Positions 53,085 through 61,761 of a DNA stretch of 64,000 nucleotides are shown in pieces. The position numbers and the translations under genes were made by a program. The notes below the pieces were generated by a model, which did no database searches, was not told the DNA's origin, and saw only the letters and a list, made by a program, of their open reading frames with translations. The stretch comes from an uncultured Rubritalea sp. (GTDB lineage Bacteria > Verrucomicrobiota > Verrucomicrobiia > Verrucomicrobiales > Akkermansiaceae), in assembly GCA_937923145.1 (NCBI GenBank), contig CALAJT010000015.1, forward strand, positions 110,892 to 174,891. The letters run 5' to 3'. Each line of letters opens with the position of its first letter. Within the stretch, counting starts at the first letter, position 1.

Positions 53085-53543
53085 CTACCCACGGTTAAAC
53101 TTAGAAACCTCACGCAGAGCTTCACGCATCTCCACCTTATCTCTAAGAGCATGGCGTTTATCCGCATGAGTTTTACCCTTAGCTAAGCCGATCTCTACTT
53201 TGACCTTCTTACCCTTCCAATACATCCGCAGACACACCAGCGTCTCACCGCTTTGAGCAGTAAGTTGATCTATCTTCAGAATTTCTGCCTTGTGAGCTAA
53301 AAGTCTACGTGGACGACGAGTCAAATGCTGAAAATACTCACCAGCGGTCTCCCAGGGCTGAATACTACAACCATGAAGAATAAGTTGTCCCTTATCCACA
53401 CGGGCAAATGCATCGGAGATATTAACCGCCCCAGCTCGGATAGATTTCACCTCAGTTCCCTTAAGCTCTATCCCACACTCGTAAGTATCTAGGATCAGAT
53501 ATTCATGACGCGCTTTCCTGTTTTTAGAAATATCTGCACTCAT
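53085..53543 (-). CDS. smpB: SsrA-binding protein SmpB
   Basis: NRKARHEYLILDTYECGIELKGTEVKSIRAGAVNISDAFA. Confidence 0.96.
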   Translation of the reverse strand: MSADISKNRKARHEYLILDTYECGIELKGTEVKSIRAGAVNISDAFARVDKGQLILHGCSIQPWETAGEYFQHLTRRPRRLLAHKAEILKIDQLTAQSGETLVCLRMYWKGKKVKVEIGLAKGKTHADKRHALRDKVEMREALREVSKFNRG

Positions 53544-53600
53544 GATTTAGGGGAGGTAATTTAGCTCAATAACTCTAGGAGTGTGAGCTAATAAAATTGA

Positions 53601-53900
53601 TTACTCAGCAGGTGTGTCAAGCTCTACTAGCTTTAATTTACCCTCAATGATTTCAGTAAGAGCTATATCAGCTACTCCCATAGATGGCATAGCATCAATG
53701 AGTGGTGACCTGCCAGAATTTAGCTGGCGGACGCGCTGTGAAACGAGATTGATAAGAACTTGTGGATCTTTAATGATCTCTGCTGCTTCGTCGACGAGTG
53801 CGCTTTTCATAGGTGTAATGGGAAATCTGCTAGATGGCCTAGGTTGTCCAAACGGAACAATGTTATCAACATCAGATTCGTTTGATCGGTTTTTAGCCAC
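53601..53900 (-). CDS. rpoZ: DNA-directed RNA polymerase subunit omega
   Basis: LINLVSQRVRQLNSGRSPLI...GVADIALTEIIEGKL. Confidence 0.8.
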   Translation of the reverse strand: MAKNRSNESDVDNIVPFGQPRPSSRFPITPMKSALVDEAAEIIKDPQVLINLVSQRVRQLNSGRSPLIDAMPSMGVADIALTEIIEGKLKLVELDTPAE

Positions 53901-54105
53901 AGTAAGAGTAAATTATATATAGTTGGTGGTTATAGAACAAGAGATTCTACAGCCAGACGGATTCGTCATAAAACACACAACTTGCACAATTTCAAGTCTA
54001 ATATGAAAAATTAATTGAATCTATCAAGAAAAAGGATTGCAACCCCCGCATTAGCTGTCTAGCTTCGCCATCGATTCAACGTAATCGTGATCAACTAAAA
54101 TACAC

Positions 54106-54195
54106 GGACAGGTGTCAGAGTGGTCGAATGAGCTCGCCTGGAAAGCGGGTGTGCTAGTAATAGTACCGTGGGTTCGAATCCCACCCTGTCTGCCA
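54106..54195 (+). tRNA. tRNA-Ser (GGA), CCA encoded
   Basis: GGACAGGTGTCAGAGTGGTCGAATGAGCTCGCCTGGAAAGCGGGTGTGCTAGTAATAGTACCGTGGGTTCGAATCCCACCCTGTCTGCCA; long variable arm, anticodon GGA. Confidence 0.97.
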
Positions 54196-54230
54196 TCACC
54201 CCAGTTCTGTAATGCAGAGCTGGGGTGATG
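54194..54230 (+). terminator. Hairpin immediately after tRNA-Ser
   Basis: CATCACCCCAG...CTGGGGTGATG. Confidence 0.6.
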
Positions 54231-54315
54231 GTGTTTGATGGAGTGATGAGAACGCAGGAATTCATTAACTTTCTAGCTTGTTACTGCATTTAGCTTCTGT
54301 AGATTATAATCTGTT

Positions 54316-54783
54316 ATGAAAAACTTATTTTTAATCCTCCCTCTCTACTTATTCTTCTTAGTTTCCTGCGATAGTGGTTCGTCTGACTCGTTGTCCAGTA
54401 GCATTGGTAACTCTGAGGTAGATCCTAGATTACAGGTTTATCTTGATGAATTCCTTACGGAGGCGGACCGAAGGGGGGTGACCGTGAATGGAAATCGCTT
54501 GAGCACATTGAGTATTCAATTCGGGGAGTTGGAGTCTGGGACACTAGGGATCTGTTCTTCAAGTAGCAGGGAGAATGTGATTACGGTTAGCACTGAAGCT
54601 ACCGAAGATCAATTCAGATGGGTAGTCGTCCATGAGCTTGGCCATTGTATTCTGAGAATGGAACATAGAGATAATACACTCAGTGCAATGAACTCAGCAC
54701 TGAGTCTGAGGAGGCTTGATAGTCTTGGTGAGGAAGCCGTTTATAATGAATTTTTCCAAGAGAGATTTTTTGAGGCCTATTAG
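54316..54783 (+). CDS. Putative zinc metallopeptidase lipoprotein
   Basis: Lipobox LVSC; VVHELGHCILRMEHRDNTLSAMN (HExxHx6H). Confidence 0.7.
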   Translation: MKNLFLILPLYLFFLVSCDSGSSDSLSSSIGNSEVDPRLQVYLDEFLTEADRRGVTVNGNRLSTLSIQFGELESGTLGICSSSSRENVITVSTEATEDQFRWVVVHELGHCILRMEHRDNTLSAMNSALSLRRLDSLGEEAVYNEFFQERFFEAY

Positions 54784-54846
54784 TATTTGAGTGAGAGTAT
54801 AGAAACTGAGTTTGACATACTCCTGATCAGTTACAGGTTATTAATT

Positions 54847-55452
54847 ATGAAAAGACTATTGATTCCCGCTTGGCTTTTGATCTCTCTAGGAACATTGAAT
54901 GCCTTACCTGATATTGATAAGGCTAATATTGAGAAGCAGGCGCCTAAATATATTGCAGAAGCTCCGTTGCCCAAAGGTTGGCCAGCACCGGGATCATTTT
55001 ATAAGGTCACTGAAAAGAAATTTCCAGCTTACAGAGCCGCTTATACCAAAGGCTCATTCCAAGGTTTTGCCTTTATGCGCCTTTTCAAGCACATCCAACG
55101 GAACAAAATCCCGATGACTTCTCCAGTAGAAATGGATATGAATAAGAAGGAAAATAGCCTCAATATGGAAGCTATGGGATTTCTCTATCAAAATACAGAA
55201 GTGGGGAAAACAGGTATGGATGGCAAAAAAATCGAGGTGCGTGATATCCCTGCGATGCAGACACTCAGCTATACTTGGCAGGGGAAGAATAACTCTAAGA
55301 ATCTCGATATGGCTAGATCTGCTCTAGAATTAGAACTACAGAAGCATGGCAAGAAGACTGACGACTTCCGCGTTCTAGGTTACAATGGTCCAGGAGTTTC
55401 TAATGATAAAAAGACTTGGGAAATGTTAGCGGTATTACCCACTAAGAAGTAA
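54847..55452 (+). CDS. SOUL-type heme-binding protein, secreted
   Basis: YKVTEKKFPAYRAAYTKG; FMRLFKHIQRNKIPMTSPVEM; internal ATG fits the signal peptide MKRLLIPAW. Confidence 0.88.
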   Translation: MKRLLIPAWLLISLGTLNALPDIDKANIEKQAPKYIAEAPLPKGWPAPGSFYKVTEKKFPAYRAAYTKGSFQGFAFMRLFKHIQRNKIPMTSPVEMDMNKKENSLNMEAMGFLYQNTEVGKTGMDGKKIEVRDIPAMQTLSYTWQGKNNSKNLDMARSALELELQKHGKKTDDFRVLGYNGPGVSNDKKTWEMLAVLPTKK

Positions 55453-55594
55453 TACGTGTTAGCTGTTCTAGTAATCTGTGCTTGAACGATCTTGAATATT
55501 TTAAAATCTTAACTTATTACTGTTTATTGAAGAGCTTATAATCTATTGAACTTCGATTCTAGAGAGCTCTTCTACATCCCCAACTAACAAAACT

Positions 55595-56179
55595 ATGAAG
55601 AATGCATTTATCGCTCTAGCTTCTATGGCATCTCTAGCCTTACAGGCTCAAGCCTAAAACTTAATCACAAATGGAAGTTTCGAAACGAACGACTACGTAG
55701 TAACAGCATCTGGTTATGGTCGATCTAAGACTCTACTGGGTTGGCAGACCACTGCGTCCTCTGGGCTTTACGCGCTGATCACAGGATTAGGTAGAGCATC
55801 TTAAGGAACTTATTTCATAGAGTTAGCAGATGGTTCTGGATCTCTTGTAGCTCCTGCGAACTATTCTCAGACTGTCATTTCCGTTGCAGCCGGTTTTTAT
55901 GAATTGTCTTTCGATTATAAAGAGACAAATGGTATGGGTCTTAATTTAGAAGGTCGAAAAATAGATAGTTACAATAATACTTCGAGAACTTGGACAACTG
56001 CGAGACATGTATTCAAGCATAATGGGGGAGATATTAATTTTGAACTCATAGCAGATGGATCTAATAACCACGGATTTGTGGATAATGTGGCTCTTGTCGC
56101 TACTAAGGTTCCCGAGCCATCAAGCACTGCGCTTCTAGGTCTTGGTGCTCTTGGGTTGTTCATACGTCGTAAGAGATAA
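55595..56179 (+). pseudogene. PEP-CTERM secreted protein interrupted by two in-frame TAA codons
   Basis: One frame from ATG 55595 with TAA at 55655-55657 and 55802-55804, ending KVPEPSSTALLGLGALGLFIRRKR. Confidence 0.8.
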
Positions 56180-56194
56180 GATAGATAATTTAAA

Positions 56195-56410
56195 TTACTT
56201 CTTATACTTCTGACTAAGCCGGATAGCACAGTTTACCTGCTCTTTTGATTCTAGGCGGCACTGTCTTTTCGAGCGTATCCAGTCTACTGGGTTCATACCC
56301 TTTGGGATGAATCCAGCATTGGAGTGACATGCAGCGATGCTAAAATCCTTAGACATTTCGTTGTCTCTCATCAGGCGATCATCAGTGTATACGCTGACTC
56401 GGAATCCCAT
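56195..56410 (-). CDS. Small hypothetical protein
   Basis: 71 aa ORF in otherwise unoccupied DNA with balanced composition. Confidence 0.5.
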   Translation of the reverse strand: MGFRVSVYTDDRLMRDNEMSKDFSIAACHSNAGFIPKGMNPVDWIRSKRQCRLESKEQVNCAIRLSQKYKK

Positions 56411-56485
56411 CTAAACCTTAGTCTAAGTGCTCATGGAGAAGGATCCTTTGTAGTCTCTTAAAATCCTCTACATACTAAGTTTGAC

Positions 56486-56812
56486 ATGCAGACAGACGCA
56501 CCTATACAGACTCTCATGTCAGAAGAAACAAATAATATAAAATCAACTTTCGGATTCCCTAAATCAACTCCGAAGAAGCTTCAAGAGGAGATCGTACAAT
56601 TGATTCCAGCTGAGTTTCACGAGCAGGCAATCGTAATTTTACGCGATAATGCAAAACAAAGTCTCCGTGATGCCCTCTCAGCCAATCCTTATAAACTCAC
56701 TCCAAGCATGATCGCTATGCTGTTGAAAAACTATTACTCACATGGATGCGACACCACTGCTATCCTAGACAAAGCTAAGCAATTAGCTGAGCTCATGAGC
56801 AAGCCGAAGTAA
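56486..56812 (+). CDS. Hypothetical protein
   Basis: 108 aa ORF; start may be the internal ATG (MSEETNNIK). Confidence 0.6.
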   Translation: MQTDAPIQTLMSEETNNIKSTFGFPKSTPKKLQEEIVQLIPAEFHEQAIVILRDNAKQSLRDALSANPYKLTPSMIAMLLKNYYSHGCDTTAILDKAKQLAELMSKPK

Positions 56813-56872
56813 GATTTTACCAGTAACTAAATCCTCCCAACTTAGTTAAAATCTAATTTATCCATATTTTCA

Positions 56873-57280
56873 TTGAGCATGGCTAAACCTGTAAAACCTA
56901 AGAGATACACTCCTATTGATTTCAATATCCATGAAGCACTCGAATGGGAACGTAATAATATCATTCTAGTGCTCGATATAATCCGTAAGAAATTCTGCGA
57001 AACGCAAGATCTCTCACGTCATGGTCTAAGTGCTCACATAATGCCGCGCGAGCATCCTGAGAAAGCGGGCGAACTCCATCCAGCCATGGGACTAGTCATC
57101 CCTACCTCGAAACACTTTGGTCACTTTGACACAGATTCCATCATCTCACTCTTCGATGCCTGGAGGCGTAGCCATGAAGTAAGCGAACTACTAGAGGAAG
57201 CCTCTGGAATAGGCGTCCCATCATGGGAGCAGCTCCTCAAGCAAGAGACTTTTCCTATAGACCCTCGCACGCTTTATTAG
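56873..57280 (+). CDS. Hypothetical protein
   Basis: 135 aa ORF; no known domain recognised. Confidence 0.6.
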   Translation: MSMAKPVKPKRYTPIDFNIHEALEWERNNIILVLDIIRKKFCETQDLSRHGLSAHIMPREHPEKAGELHPAMGLVIPTSKHFGHFDTDSIISLFDAWRRSHEVSELLEEASGIGVPSWEQLLKQETFPIDPRTLY

Positions 57281-57303
57281 AAGAACAGTTCACCCTAACA
57301 GGA

Positions 57304-57762
57304 CTAGCTTACTTCCTGTCCTAATCCGTGGATGAATTTACGCAATACCTGCTCAGGGCATTCGGCATAATTACGCTGACCTTCCTTGCGGAAAAATGAG
57401 CCTAGCTCAGATTTTGAAACGGTAAAATTTGCGTTCTTGAAAACGCCCATCATCCCTTCATCACGAAGCGCGAGGGCGATTCGGAGTTTCTTCAGAATCT
57501 CGTTTCTGGAAAGAACTTCCAGGGGTTTCGGGGCAGGGTTACCGGGACGAGCACCACGCTTTTCTATTATGAGACCATCTAGAAACTTACATAGATTTCT
57601 ATCAGAAAGTGGCTGACTAAATTCATCAGCCTCCTGATTAATCCAGCTCCTTACATTAGTCGTGGTAATCTTCTCATCTACGCGAGCTATGACCTTAGCC
57701 ACATGAGAATTATTATAATTAAAGGCATAGCGGAGGCGTCGGAGAATGTCGTTATTAGTCAT
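57304..57762 (-). CDS. DUF1456 (YehS-like) protein
   Basis: Two repeats: NNDILRRLRYAFNYNNSHVAKVI... and SRNEILKKLRIALALRDEGMMGVFKNANFTVSKSELGSFFRKEGQRNYAECPEQVLRKFIHGL. Confidence 0.9.
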   Translation of the reverse strand: MTNNDILRRLRYAFNYNNSHVAKVIARVDEKITTTNVRSWINQEADEFSQPLSDRNLCKFLDGLIIEKRGARPGNPAPKPLEVLSRNEILKKLRIALALRDEGMMGVFKNANFTVSKSELGSFFRKEGQRNYAECPEQVLRKFIHGLGQEVS

Positions 57763-57945
57763 GAATGATGGGCTTGGTAACCTGACTTCTTATCAACCAC
57801 ATTCAAGCTGGGTTCACCAGCACCAAAACGACGTAGATTTTCTAAGAGAACACCAGAATATCGTTGATAGGAAACTGCTGAGCTAGTTGCAACGTGGGGT
57901 ATGATAGTCACGTTAGCTTGTTTCCATAAAGTTAGACCTTTAGGC
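57759..57945 (-). pseudogene. C-terminal remnant of a D-2-hydroxyacid dehydrogenase
   Basis: Reverse strand reads ...CKPKGLTLWKQANVTIIPHVATSSAVSYQRYSGVLLENLRRFGAGEPSLNVVDKKSGYQAHHS*, matching the family C-terminus; N-terminal body absent. Confidence 0.72.
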
Positions 57946-58268
57946 TTGCATACTTTTATAATATAGTTTGTCGATGAACGATTACATTAATCGCAAAGAT
58001 ATTACGAGGCCTCGCGATAGCAGACCCGATATCAGCGAGTCCTATTACATACATTATTATTCTCTATAGAGCTACAGATCTAATCCCACTTTCGCTACTG
58101 ATACATATCGCATATCGCTGATTTTAGGTGTAGTAGTTTATATAGTTGTATGTCAGAAAGATTAGAATAGATATAAAAGTAGTGTGAAAACTATTTTTTC
58201 TAATTTGACAGAGAAAGGGGTAGGTATACCCTATGAGGCAATCTTAACTCTGACTCTAACAATACTTT

Positions 58269-58838
58269 ATGAAAACACTAACATTACTACTATCAACTAT
58301 ACTTCTTTCAGCCTCAGCCTCAGCCTCAGCCTCAGCCTCAGCAATTGCAGATATAAAAGAAGATTATAAAGAAATCAAAAAGCAGGAAAAGACGGCTACT
58401 AAGGCATATAATGACATTCGCTATGGACCAGAATTCGATAAAGAAGGTGAGTATGCAAAGGCTGATGCAGAATATATGAAAGCTGCTAAGAACTGGAAAA
58501 AAGTTCGTGAAGAACACCCAGTGTTAAAGAAATTTGCCGAAGATGAAAAGCGCTATATTGAAGAAATGGCAAAACTCAAACGCGGAAGCGAAGAATTTAA
58601 TAAGCTGGAAAAAGAATACAGAGCGCACTGGGCGGCTCTCAGTAAAGCAAGTGCACAACTCCCAGAGCTTCAGCTGGCAAGAAAAAACATGGATGCCACG
58701 GCTCTAGAGTTGAAAGCTGTAGAGAAGCGTCTATTAGAAGCAAATCCTGCAGCGATGGAGGCATTGAAAAAAAAGAAGGAAATAATTAAAAAGCGCAAAG
58801 AACTCAGAAAAAAAATCAAAGCCCACGGTAAATCTTAA
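58269..58838 (+). CDS. Secreted coiled-coil-rich hypothetical protein with (Ser-Ala)n signal peptide
   Basis: MKTLTLLLSTILLSASASASASASAIADIKEDYKEIKKQEK... Confidence 0.75.
   Translation: MKTLTLLLSTILLSASASASASASAIADIKEDYKEIKKQEKTATKAYNDIRYGPEFDKEGEYAKADAEYMKAAKNWKKVREEHPVLKKFAEDEKRYIEEMAKLKRGSEEFNKLEKEYRAHWAALSKASAQLPELQLARKNMDATALELKAVEKRLLEANPAAMEALKKKKEIIKKRKELRKKIKAHGKS
58308..58342 (+). repeat. (TCAGCC)n hexanucleotide tandem repeat inside a signal-peptide coding region
   Basis: Five full TCAGCC units plus a partial sixth. Confidence 0.95.
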
Positions 58839-59077
58839 GTTAAGTATTTCAGTATACAGTACTAATCTATAACTCACTATTTTTTAACTAAAACTTGAAA
58901 TATTAGAGACTGGATTTGTCTATTTCTTTTCATTAAGTAGATTATCATACAGCTATCTAGTATTCGAATATCAGTGATATAGTATGTGGCAGTAATAGAT
59001 AGATCTGGTTTTGCATTTTCGGTGCTTTTATAATTTACAAGATATACTTATAGATTCAATGTAGTTTTCTAAACATT

Positions 59078-59566
59078 ATGAAAACTATATATATACCATT
59101 AGCTCTATCAGTCCCATTTTTACTTACTCAATGTGGAGGCAACTCTCCTTCTACAGGTAATACTGCTACTGTTAGTAATATCTCTACAGAGCAGACAGCG
59201 CGTGAAAAAGCCTTGGCGTCAGAAATATTTACTGCTTTAAATAATTACCGCACTAGCCAAGGAAAAGCTGCTATTGGTCGTTCAAGTAAATTAGATTCTA
59301 TAGCAAATGCTAAAAGTTCATTGATGGTTTTGAATAATAAACTTATTTCAGAAACTCAGGCACCAGCTTTAGGAGAAGCAGTGATTGCACAGGCGGTGGC
59401 AGCCTTTGGCGACCGTGATAATACAGCGGCTAAATTTATCAACTATTGGAACAGCAAAAGTAATAGTAACTTGCTGCTAGGAGACTGGTCTAGAATCGGT
59501 GTAGGTGTGAAAATCAACAGCGAAGGTCTCGCCTACAGTACTCTTTCTCTTAAAGGAACGAACTAG
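59078..59566 (+). CDS. CAP/SCP-like domain lipoprotein (divergent)
   Basis: Lipobox LLTQC; EIFTALNNYRTSQGKAAIGRSSKLDSIANAKSSLM resembles the CAP N-terminus. Confidence 0.6.
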   Translation: MKTIYIPLALSVPFLLTQCGGNSPSTGNTATVSNISTEQTAREKALASEIFTALNNYRTSQGKAAIGRSSKLDSIANAKSSLMVLNNKLISETQAPALGEAVIAQAVAAFGDRDNTAAKFINYWNSKSNSNLLLGDWSRIGVGVKINSEGLAYSTLSLKGTN

Positions 59567-59771
59567 CAGATTTTCAGAGATATTGGCTCAAAAGTCCCTT
59601 CGTATAAAAATCATACAGTGGGGCTTTTGATAGGGAGATAATTTCTTTTCAGATTTGTTTACTTATTTTGCTGTGTCACAGTTTGAACGCCCAATACAAA
59701 GGTAAGACGGGCCTGTAATACACAATGTGTGGAGCTAAAATAAACTATCTAATAATATTGTAACTTAATCT

Positions 59772-60167
59772 ATGAATAACTACTTATCTCAAATCTTCGT
59801 CGTCTTCACCGTATTCCTCGCGGTAGCGACATCAGCATTCGGTCAAGAAACATGTAAGCCAGCTGAGAAGATTATGGCTGAACTGGAAAAGCCTTCACTG
59901 ACGTTCTATTATTTCGATCAATGACCCATGTGCAACAAGATTAAGGTCATCGTGAATGATCTGAAGAAGACACAAGGAAAGGAAGTTACTTTTAAAAATA
60001 TCGCCGTATCAGCAGATACTAACGAGGAAATTAAAAAGGCAAAACTACAAGGTCACGGAATCATCGCTAAAGACAAAGAGGGGAAAATAGTTCAGATATT
60101 GAGCGGTCATAGCTATGACGCAAAAGCAGTCAAAGCAATCGTGACCAAGCTACTTGAGGAAGAGTAG
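59772..60167 (+). CDS. Secreted thioredoxin-fold protein, candidate selenoprotein (UPMC active site; TGA at 59922-59924)
   Basis: MNNYLSQIFVVFTVFLAVATSAFGQETCKPAEKIMAELEKPSLTFYYFDQ-U-PMCNKIKVIVNDLKKTQGKEVTFKNIAVSADTNEEIKKAKLQGHGIIAKDKEGKIVQILSGHSYDAKAVKAIVTKLLEEE; the ORF track shows only the part after the TGA (59928-60167). Confidence 0.6.
59944..59962 (+). promoter_or_regulatory. Candidate bacterial SECIS hairpin
   Basis: A-GGTCAT-[CGTGA]-ATGATC-T: 7 bp stem including one G-T, 5-nt loop with G at position 2, loop begins 26 nt after the TGA. Confidence 0.45.
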
Positions 60168-60248
60168 TCTATGCAGGAACCCGTTTCAGTATCATTTATC
60201 TTCTAAAGCCGATGCTTTTTTCATACTCAAATTTTGATATCATAAAAA

Positions 60249-60278
60249 AATCCCAAGCTGCGATAGCAACTTGGGATT
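60249..60278 (-). terminator. Intrinsic terminator of the 60341 gene
   Basis: AATCCCAAG...CTTGGGATT with a T-run on the minus strand. Confidence 0.75.
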
Positions 60279-60340
60279 AAATGATGTGCAATTTGCTGCG
60301 TTTACTATGCATTAGTATGTTGCATCGCACAGATAGAGAG

Positions 60341-60910
60341 TTATTTCTTTGACTTGAAGTGTTTTACGATAGCGGAAAACTTCTTTTGGCCAATGCCTGT
60401 AACATTTCCAAGGTCTGTAACATCTTTGTAAGGACGAGCCTTTTTGATCAGAGCAATTGTTTTTTCACCAAGTCCAGGGACTTTGATTAAATCAGCGCTT
60501 GTGCCTTTATTGAATGTGTTGAGCATTGATTTCCTTTGCGATGAAGAGAGAGTTGCAGCAGATTTTTTATTTGCAGCTGCAGTTTTTGGATCAGCTACTG
60601 TAATTCCCTTAGTAGTGGTAGTTTTTTGATTAGTAGAGTTAGGAGTTGTTTTCTTAACTTCCTTTTTAGCTGTAGTAGGAGTAGTTTTTTTAACTTCTTT
60701 CTTAGCTTTAGTAGGAGCAGTTTTCTTAACTACTTTCTTAGCTTTAGTAGGAGTTGTTTTCTTAACTACTTTCTTAGCTTTGGTAGGAGTCGTCTTCTTA
60801 ACCACTTTCTTAGTTTTAGTAGGAGTTGCTTTTTTGTTTTCCTTTGCCTGTAGTGGTAATAATGTGAAAGACAGTACGATAATAGCTGATAATGTTTTGG
60901 TAATACTCAT
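60341..60910 (-). CDS. Secreted Lys/Thr/Pro-rich repeat protein with C-terminal ComEA-like helix-hairpin-helix
   Basis: Signal peptide; ~5 repeats of KKVVKKTTPTKA; C-term LIKVPGLGEKTIALIKKARPYKDVTDLGNVTGIGQKKFSAIVKHFKSKK. Confidence 0.82.
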   Translation of the reverse strand: MSITKTLSAIIVLSFTLLPLQAKENKKATPTKTKKVVKKTTPTKAKKVVKKTTPTKAKKVVKKTAPTKAKKEVKKTTPTTAKKEVKKTTPNSTNQKTTTTKGITVADPKTAAANKKSAATLSSSQRKSMLNTFNKGTSADLIKVPGLGEKTIALIKKARPYKDVTDLGNVTGIGQKKFSAIVKHFKSKK

Positions 60911-61152
60911 ACAGTAATAGATGTAGGAGGCGCCTCATAAAGTCACATTTTTATAACTCAATATCTGGAAGAGGATTAAGCTCATCCGCTTTTATCAAAT
61001 ATTAGGTTCTTTCCCGTTGCTTTCTGCACAGAGCTAATGGTCGAGTAGTCCTATGTCAATCGAGTCAGTAATCGCTTTATAATTATTGAAAGTAGTATAG
61101 GTGGCATCTTTCTTGAATCTAAAATTATTAGATCAAGCAGGGAAATAACTTA

Positions 61153-61473
61153 CTAGTCGGCTCCGATGATTTTGAAGATCATGCCGTCTAGGTTGTCTTC
61201 TAGCATGATCTGGCAGGCTAGCCTACTCTGTGGCACGGTGCTCACACCTTGTAGGGTTTTAAGTTCACCATCGGACATATCTTCGATATGATTGACTCCT
61301 TGCACGATGGCTCCATGACAAGTTCCGCACCATGCCTTGCCTTTACAAGCGCCGATATCTTCGTAGAGCTCGTGCACGATAAATTCCATCAGGTTACGAT
61401 AAGAATAGGGAACAAAATCTAAAGTTTTGCTAGTGCCTTTGATATCAATGATGGTGATGGAAAGTTTTTTCAA
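61153..61473 (-). CDS. 2Fe-2S ferredoxin (adrenodoxin-like)
   Basis: CKGKAWCGTCHGAIV...SRLACQIML: Cx5Cx2C plus distal Cys. Confidence 0.88.
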   Translation of the reverse strand: MKKLSITIIDIKGTSKTLDFVPYSYRNLMEFIVHELYEDIGACKGKAWCGTCHGAIVQGVNHIEDMSDGELKTLQGVSTVPQSRLACQIMLEDNLDGMIFKIIGAD

Positions 61474-61761
61474 CGTGTTGCAGATGTTAAGATTCGGTCT
61501 TTGGAATAATTTGAGCTCGCATATGAATAGACTTTAACAGGATACTGATAGTGAAAAGTCTGTCTAGCAGATTTAGTTACATCGATGGTAAACGGTTTAA
61601 TATAGATAATATAGGATATCTAAGATTAAGGGATGAGCCAGTTTATTTTCTCTGTCGAGTTATCAAGATACTCTTAGTCTTTTTTAGAATTAGTGATACA
61701 CTTCTGTAGTAAGTATTTACCTAAAATATCAAAACTATATAATCAATAACACAAAAAATCG

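Noticed and set aside
55595-56179. Reassignment of TAA to glutamine
   Set aside because: TAA terminates many intact genes in the same window, so a reassigned code is incompatible; pseudogenisation is simpler.
58184-58369. ORF with LSLSLSLSLS run
   Set aside because: It is the alternate frame of the TCAGCC repeat inside the better supported 58269-58838 gene.
59928-60167. Stand-alone 79-aa ORF starting MCNKIK
   Set aside because: It is the part of the thioredoxin-like gene after the TGA; a real start here would remove the signal peptide, first beta strand and half of the redox motif.
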